Positions 59,745-64,000 of a DNA stretch of 64,000 bases are shown here, one piece after another. The DNA comes from Treponema sp. Its GTDB lineage: Bacteria > Spirochaetota > Spirochaetia > Treponematales > Treponemataceae. A program made the position numbers and the translations under genes. A model generated the notes under the pieces. That model was not told the DNA's origin. It did not search any database and saw only the letters and a list, made by a program, of their open reading frames with translations. The DNA lies in contig JAGCTZ010000180.1 of NCBI GenBank assembly GCA_017963165.1, forward strand, positions 16,069-80,068, in the 5' to 3' direction. Numbering within the stretch: the first letter of the stretch is position 1; every line of letters starts with the position of its first letter.

Positions 59745-61481
59745 ATGGCAAAAACATTTGATGACAAAAAAATTATCTACACAATGGAACGCGTAGGACG
59801 TGCTTATGGAACAAAGGTTGTTCTTAAAGATATAAGCATTTCGTATTTTTATGGCGCAAAAATCGGCGTTATTGGTCCTAACGGCTCTGGTAAATCTTCA
59901 CTGTTCAAAATTCTTGCTGGAATAGATAAGGACTATACTGGTGAAACATCACTTGCACCCGGCTATACAATCGGATATCTGGAGCAGGAGCCATATCTTG
60001 AACCAGGAAAAACTGTAATGGAAATTGTAAAGGAAGGTGTAAAACCAATTACAGACCTTCTTGAAGAATTTGATAAAATAAACGAAGCTTTTGGCGACCC
60101 TGATGCAGATTTTGATAAGCTTTGTACACGTCAGGCAGAAGTTCAGGAAAAGCTTGATGCCTGCGATGCATGGAATCTGGATAATAATCTGGAACTTGCA
60201 ATGGAAGCACTCCGCTGCCCTCCTCCAGAACAGGTTGTAGATGTTCTTTCAGGAGGTGAACGCCGCCGTGTTGCTTTGTGCCGATTACTTTTGCAGCAGC
60301 CAGACATTCTTTTGCTCGATGAACCTACAAACCATCTTGATGCCGAAACTGTAGCCTGGCTCGAAAAACATCTTCACGATTACAAGGGAACAGTTATTGC
60401 AATTACTCACGACCGCTACTTCCTTGATGATGTTGCCGGCTGGATTCTTGAGCTTGATCGTGGAGAAGGATATCCATTTAAAGGAAACTACTCAAGCTGG
60501 CTCGAACAGAAAAATCAGCGCCTTGCACTTGAAAACAAAAACGAAAGCCTGCGCCAGAAAGAAATTCAACGCGAATTGGAATGGATCCACATGGGTGCAA
60601 AAGGACGCCAGGCAAAACACAAGGAACATATTACGCGCTATAACGAACTCATGGCTCAGGAAAGCAAAAAGCAGCTTAAAGATACACAGATTTCTATTCC
60701 AGCTGGTCCTCGTCTGGGCGGTCAGGTAATAGATATAGAAAAGCTTACAAAATCATTTGACGACAAGCTTCTTTTCGAAAACCTCGATGTTCACATACCT
60801 GCAGGTGCAATTGTTGGCATTGTCGGACCAAACGGTGCCGGTAAAACAACCCTCTTTAAGATGATTGTAGATGCAGCTGGCATGGAAGGCGGAGAAAAGC
60901 CAGACAGCGGAAGCATAAAGATTGGTTCAACAGTAAAGCTTGTTTACGTAGACCAGATGCGCTCTACCCTTGACATGAACAAAACAGTTTATGAAACCTT
61001 AGGTGGTGGCGGCGACCTTGTAAAGCTTGGTGCCGTTGACGAAAAGGGACGTGCACTCGAAGGCGGAATCCGTGAAGTAAATGCTCATGCTTACTGCGGC
61101 TGGTTCAACTTTGCAGGTCCTGATCAGAATAAAAAAGTAAGCGTACTTTCCGGTGGTGAACGCAATCGTCTTAATCTTGGACTTATGCTCAAGGAAAGCG
61201 GAAATGTGCTTTTATTCGACGAACCTACAAATGACCTTGACGTTGAAACAGTACGCGCACTTGAAGAAGCTCTTGAAGATTTTGCAGGCTGTGCCCTTGT
61301 TGTAAGTCACGACCGCTGGTTCTTAGACAGAATCTGTACCCATATTCTTGCATTCGAAAACAATTCAGAAGTTCGTTTCTTTGAAGGAAACTGGAGCGAA
61401 TATGCCGAATGGAAGATGAAAGAATTTGGCGAAGAAGCCGGAGTTCCTAAGCGAACAGTTTATAGAAAATTGAGCAGATAA
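59745..61481 (+). CDS. ettA: EttA, energy-dependent translational throttle ABC-F protein
   Basis: 578 residues, close to the family's 555. Two ABC domains: Walker A GPNGSGKS (44-51) and GPNGAGKT; signatures LSGGERRRVALCRLL and LSGGERNRLNLG; Walker B DEPTNHLDAE and DEPTNDLDVE. The toe/arm region (about 90-130) and PtIM linker with KGRQAKHKEHITRYNEL fit EttA. It binds the ribosomal E site and couples early elongation to the ATP/ADP ratio. Shine-Dalgarno AAGGA. Confidence 0.95.
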   Translation: MAKTFDDKKIIYTMERVGRAYGTKVVLKDISISYFYGAKIGVIGPNGSGKSSLFKILAGIDKDYTGETSLAPGYTIGYLEQEPYLEPGKTVMEIVKEGVKPITDLLEEFDKINEAFGDPDADFDKLCTRQAEVQEKLDACDAWNLDNNLELAMEALRCPPPEQVVDVLSGGERRRVALCRLLLQQPDILLLDEPTNHLDAETVAWLEKHLHDYKGTVIAITHDRYFLDDVAGWILELDRGEGYPFKGNYSSWLEQKNQRLALENKNESLRQKEIQRELEWIHMGAKGRQAKHKEHITRYNELMAQESKKQLKDTQISIPAGPRLGGQVIDIEKLTKSFDDKLLFENLDVHIPAGAIVGIVGPNGAGKTTLFKMIVDAAGMEGGEKPDSGSIKIGSTVKLVYVDQMRSTLDMNKTVYETLGGGGDLVKLGAVDEKGRALEGGIREVNAHAYCGWFNFAGPDQNKKVSVLSGGERNRLNLGLMLKESGNVLLFDEPTNDLDVETVRALEEALEDFAGCALVVSHDRWFLDRICTHILAFENNSEVRFFEGNWSEYAEWKMKEFGEEAGVPKRTVYRKLSR

Positions 61482-61517
61482 ACAGATTATCTGAGCAAGC
61501 CCGACAGTTCCAATTTA

Positions 61518-63227
61518 TTAAGTCTTATTCAGCAGCGCATCAAGTGTATACATTGCACCAAGCGCTGCTTTACATTCCAGAAATATTTTTCCAAGCTCAG
61601 GATCAAAGTGGGAACCAAAATCCTTTTCCATTATATCAAAGGCTGTATCATAATCTATTGCCTCTTTATAATAGCGCCTTGTAACAAGTGCATCAAAAAC
61701 ATCTGCAAAAGCCATAATTCTGGCTTCAATAGGAATTTCTTCTCCCTTTAAGCCGCAAGGATACCCTTTTCCGTTCCAATGTTCATGATGATAATGAGCA
61801 ACATTCACTGCAATCTGCTTGAACTGCTTATCATCAACCTCTCGCAAAACTTCCAGAACAATATTTGCACCTTCTGTTGTGTGTTCCTTCATTTCATCAT
61901 ATTCTTTCTGAACAAAATGCCCGGGTTTCGTAAGAATAGCATCATGAACTGCAATTTTTCCAAGGTCATGCAGAGGAGCAGCCTTAATCACATTAAGACA
62001 AAACTGGTGATCAAGATAATCATATTCCTTGTGCTTTTTTATCTGATCAACAAAAATACGGACTCCTTCACTTGTTCTTCGAATATGGTTACCGGTACTA
62101 GGATCACGGCTTTCGACAATACTTGCAATTCCCGTAATAATTGAATTTTGAATATGCGCAATTTTCTGAACCTTTTCTTCCACCTGCATTTCAAGAGAAT
62201 GCTGACTTCCTTCAAGATTATCAAGCTGCTTTTGATTTACAGAATCATCACGCATTTCTATAAGATAACCTACAATATGATTTCCATTGCGTATATATCT
62301 TATTGTGGCAAATGCTGTAAGTTCGCCGTTAGTAAGCTTCAGTTCATTTTTTTTGCCGTCTTCCCATTGATCAATCCATTTAAGAACATTAGATATTGCA
62401 GGAGAAGCGTCTGCTTTAAGATATTCATCAATCTTTGCATCGTGCAAGGCTGGAATAAGGCTTTCGGCAAATTCATTACAGCCTAAGAAATGACGCTTAT
62501 TATCAAATGTAATATAACCATACTCCTGGCGCTGAGAATAAACGTTTATAAGATTTTCCGTCATGTCATACATACTGGCACGCCTGAATACTACGAGTAA
62601 AACAGCAAGAAGTATAATATTAATAAACGGATAAATTTCAAATTTAACGCCAGCAATTTTTGTTATTACAGCAGCAAGTCCGGTAATCAGAAGAATTACA
62701 AGAAGATATCTTACAGTCTTTAAAGATATTTTTCGTTCTTCGGCAAGAGAAATGATAATAATTGTTATACAAGCCAGACAAGTAAAGACAATAAAAGATG
62801 GATAAAGAAAATACAGAATTCCATAATCTTTTTCCAGGAACGCAGAGCCATAATAATATGCAAGTCTAAGATTCTTAAAGAAAATATCTGTATGATTACA
62901 AACCGCTACAAGTGTCATGATAATAAATGCTACAACAAAGAAGAGCCGTTCCACATGCTTGTTCAATTCAAAGGTACAGATATCTGCAATTACAAATAAC
63001 AGGAAAACAAAAGTAAGCGTATTACCAACAAAATAAATCTGAGTTCCGCAAAGGGATTCACCAAGCGTGGTTGCAAAGGATTCAAACGCACAGCCATAAT
63101 TTGCTACAAACGAAACAATAAATAAAATCATTCTTTTTTGATTATTTTTTCCAAGGCGGCGCTCGTAAAAAATTATCAATTCAAACAAAGAAATAAAAAA
63201 TGCGGCAAGATACAAAATTCTTAACAT
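61518..63227 (-). CDS. HD-GYP cyclic di-GMP phosphodiesterase with 7TM and PAS-like input
   Basis: 569 residues. Seven or so membrane helices (about 1-215), a PAS-like segment (about 225-335: YGYITFDNKRHFLGCNEF), a short coiled coil (about 340-360) and HD-GYP (about 365-569). All motifs are present: HDLGK (420-424), NVAHYHHEHWNGKGYP (about 475-490). It should cleave cyclic di-GMP to GMP in response to a membrane signal. The ATG at 63227 has no Shine-Dalgarno and lies in CTTAAC direct repeats. Confidence 0.9.
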   Translation of the reverse strand: MLRILYLAAFFISLFELIIFYERRLGKNNQKRMILFIVSFVANYGCAFESFATTLGESLCGTQIYFVGNTLTFVFLLFVIADICTFELNKHVERLFFVVAFIIMTLVAVCNHTDIFFKNLRLAYYYGSAFLEKDYGILYFLYPSFIVFTCLACITIIIISLAEERKISLKTVRYLLVILLITGLAAVITKIAGVKFEIYPFINIILLAVLLVVFRRASMYDMTENLINVYSQRQEYGYITFDNKRHFLGCNEFAESLIPALHDAKIDEYLKADASPAISNVLKWIDQWEDGKKNELKLTNGELTAFATIRYIRNGNHIVGYLIEMRDDSVNQKQLDNLEGSQHSLEMQVEEKVQKIAHIQNSIITGIASIVESRDPSTGNHIRRTSEGVRIFVDQIKKHKEYDYLDHQFCLNVIKAAPLHDLGKIAVHDAILTKPGHFVQKEYDEMKEHTTEGANIVLEVLREVDDKQFKQIAVNVAHYHHEHWNGKGYPCGLKGEEIPIEARIMAFADVFDALVTRRYYKEAIDYDTAFDIMEKDFGSHFDPELGKIFLECKAALGAMYTLDALLNKT

Positions 63228-63247
63228 ATACTTAACTTTAACTTAAC
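63220..63247. promoter_or_regulatory. Three CTTAAC direct repeats spaced 11 bp, response-regulator site candidate
   Basis: CTTAAC at 63220-63225, 63231-63236 and 63242-63247, exactly 11 bases apart and therefore on one face of the helix. This is the layout of OmpR/PhoB-type sites. They overlap the ATG of the HD-GYP gene (63225-63227) and lie between its probable -10 (TATAAT in the 63255-63272 area) and the coding region. Confidence 0.5.
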
Positions 63248-63335
63248 ATTTAATAGTATAATTATAAACTAAAATGAAAGATTTGTTTACAATTATTTAA
63301 AAAAATAATGTATTATTATAATTATTAAGGAGTAA

Positions 63336-64000
<665 letters not shown>

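Noticed and set aside
63220..63247. Classical Pho box
   Set aside because: Spacing fits, but the repeats read CTTAAC and not CTGTCAT; kept as a generic response-regulator candidate.

Overview
The window reads as a host- or rumen-associated spirochaete chromosome, most like Treponema. This is inferred from the moderately low GC, several large Ig-repeat and outer-membrane beta-barrel proteins, a TolC/MacA/MacB-type efflux operon, lipoproteins with loose spirochaetal lipoboxes, and plant-glycan enzymes (GH9, GH1). No rRNA or tRNA gene was recognised, so the species stays open.

Layout. 1-2089: the end of one ABC exporter half and a complete second half. About 2.1-18.8 kb: a dense, almost entirely minus-strand array of small accessory enzymes. 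It holds eight GNAT domains, two Nudix hydrolases, HAD, PPOX-fold, isochorismatase and MazG-type proteins, a tautomerase, a methyltransferase, P-loop kinases, a nucleotidyltransferase, an AmmeMemoRadiSam radical SAM enzyme, a ClbS/DfsB protein and a GNAT-TcdA fusion. Many neighbours abut or overlap by a few bases, and several are broken: a kinase duplicate with a 152-bp deletion, a CPBP protease with a homopolymer frameshift, a methyltransferase missing its core, and a DUF1848 scrap. This is the accessory region. 19.6-24.5 kb: an operon with a truncated metQ, a GlcD-type FAD oxidase, an aminotransferase, a LysR regulator and larE, which suggests D-2-hydroxyacid metabolism. 24.6-29.8 kb: an alpha/beta hydrolase divergent from an Rrf2 regulator, then mnmE (carrying three in-frame copies of a dispersed repeat) and a DUF4015-type glycosidase.

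29.9-42.1 kb is a cell-envelope block: a 2019-residue Ig-repeat protein with a barrel-like C-terminus, a periplasmic/outer-membrane protein, a membrane HD-GYP protein with a degenerate HD motif, and a 1008-residue protein combining a HELTH metallopeptidase, a propeller-like middle and a barrel-like end. 42.1-48.6 kb: an ABC-2 exporter, GH9 glucanase, NlpC/P60 protein, lipoprotein and a lone CBM48 protein. 48.8-57.8 kb: a large unknown cytoplasmic protein, the efflux operon, a TraB-family membrane protein and a TPR lipoprotein. 57.8-64 kb: a membrane-anchored unknown, ettA, a 7TM HD-GYP protein and the start of a GH1 beta-glucosidase.

Two themes run through the window. One is a short dispersed repeat (core CCTGAGCCTGTCGAAGG, nine good copies) that lies in intergenic gaps but has also entered coding sequence, where it encodes a VPEPVEG peptide. 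The other is promoter style: extended -10 elements (TGnTATAAT), several of them only 6-8 bases from the start codon, implying leaderless mRNAs.
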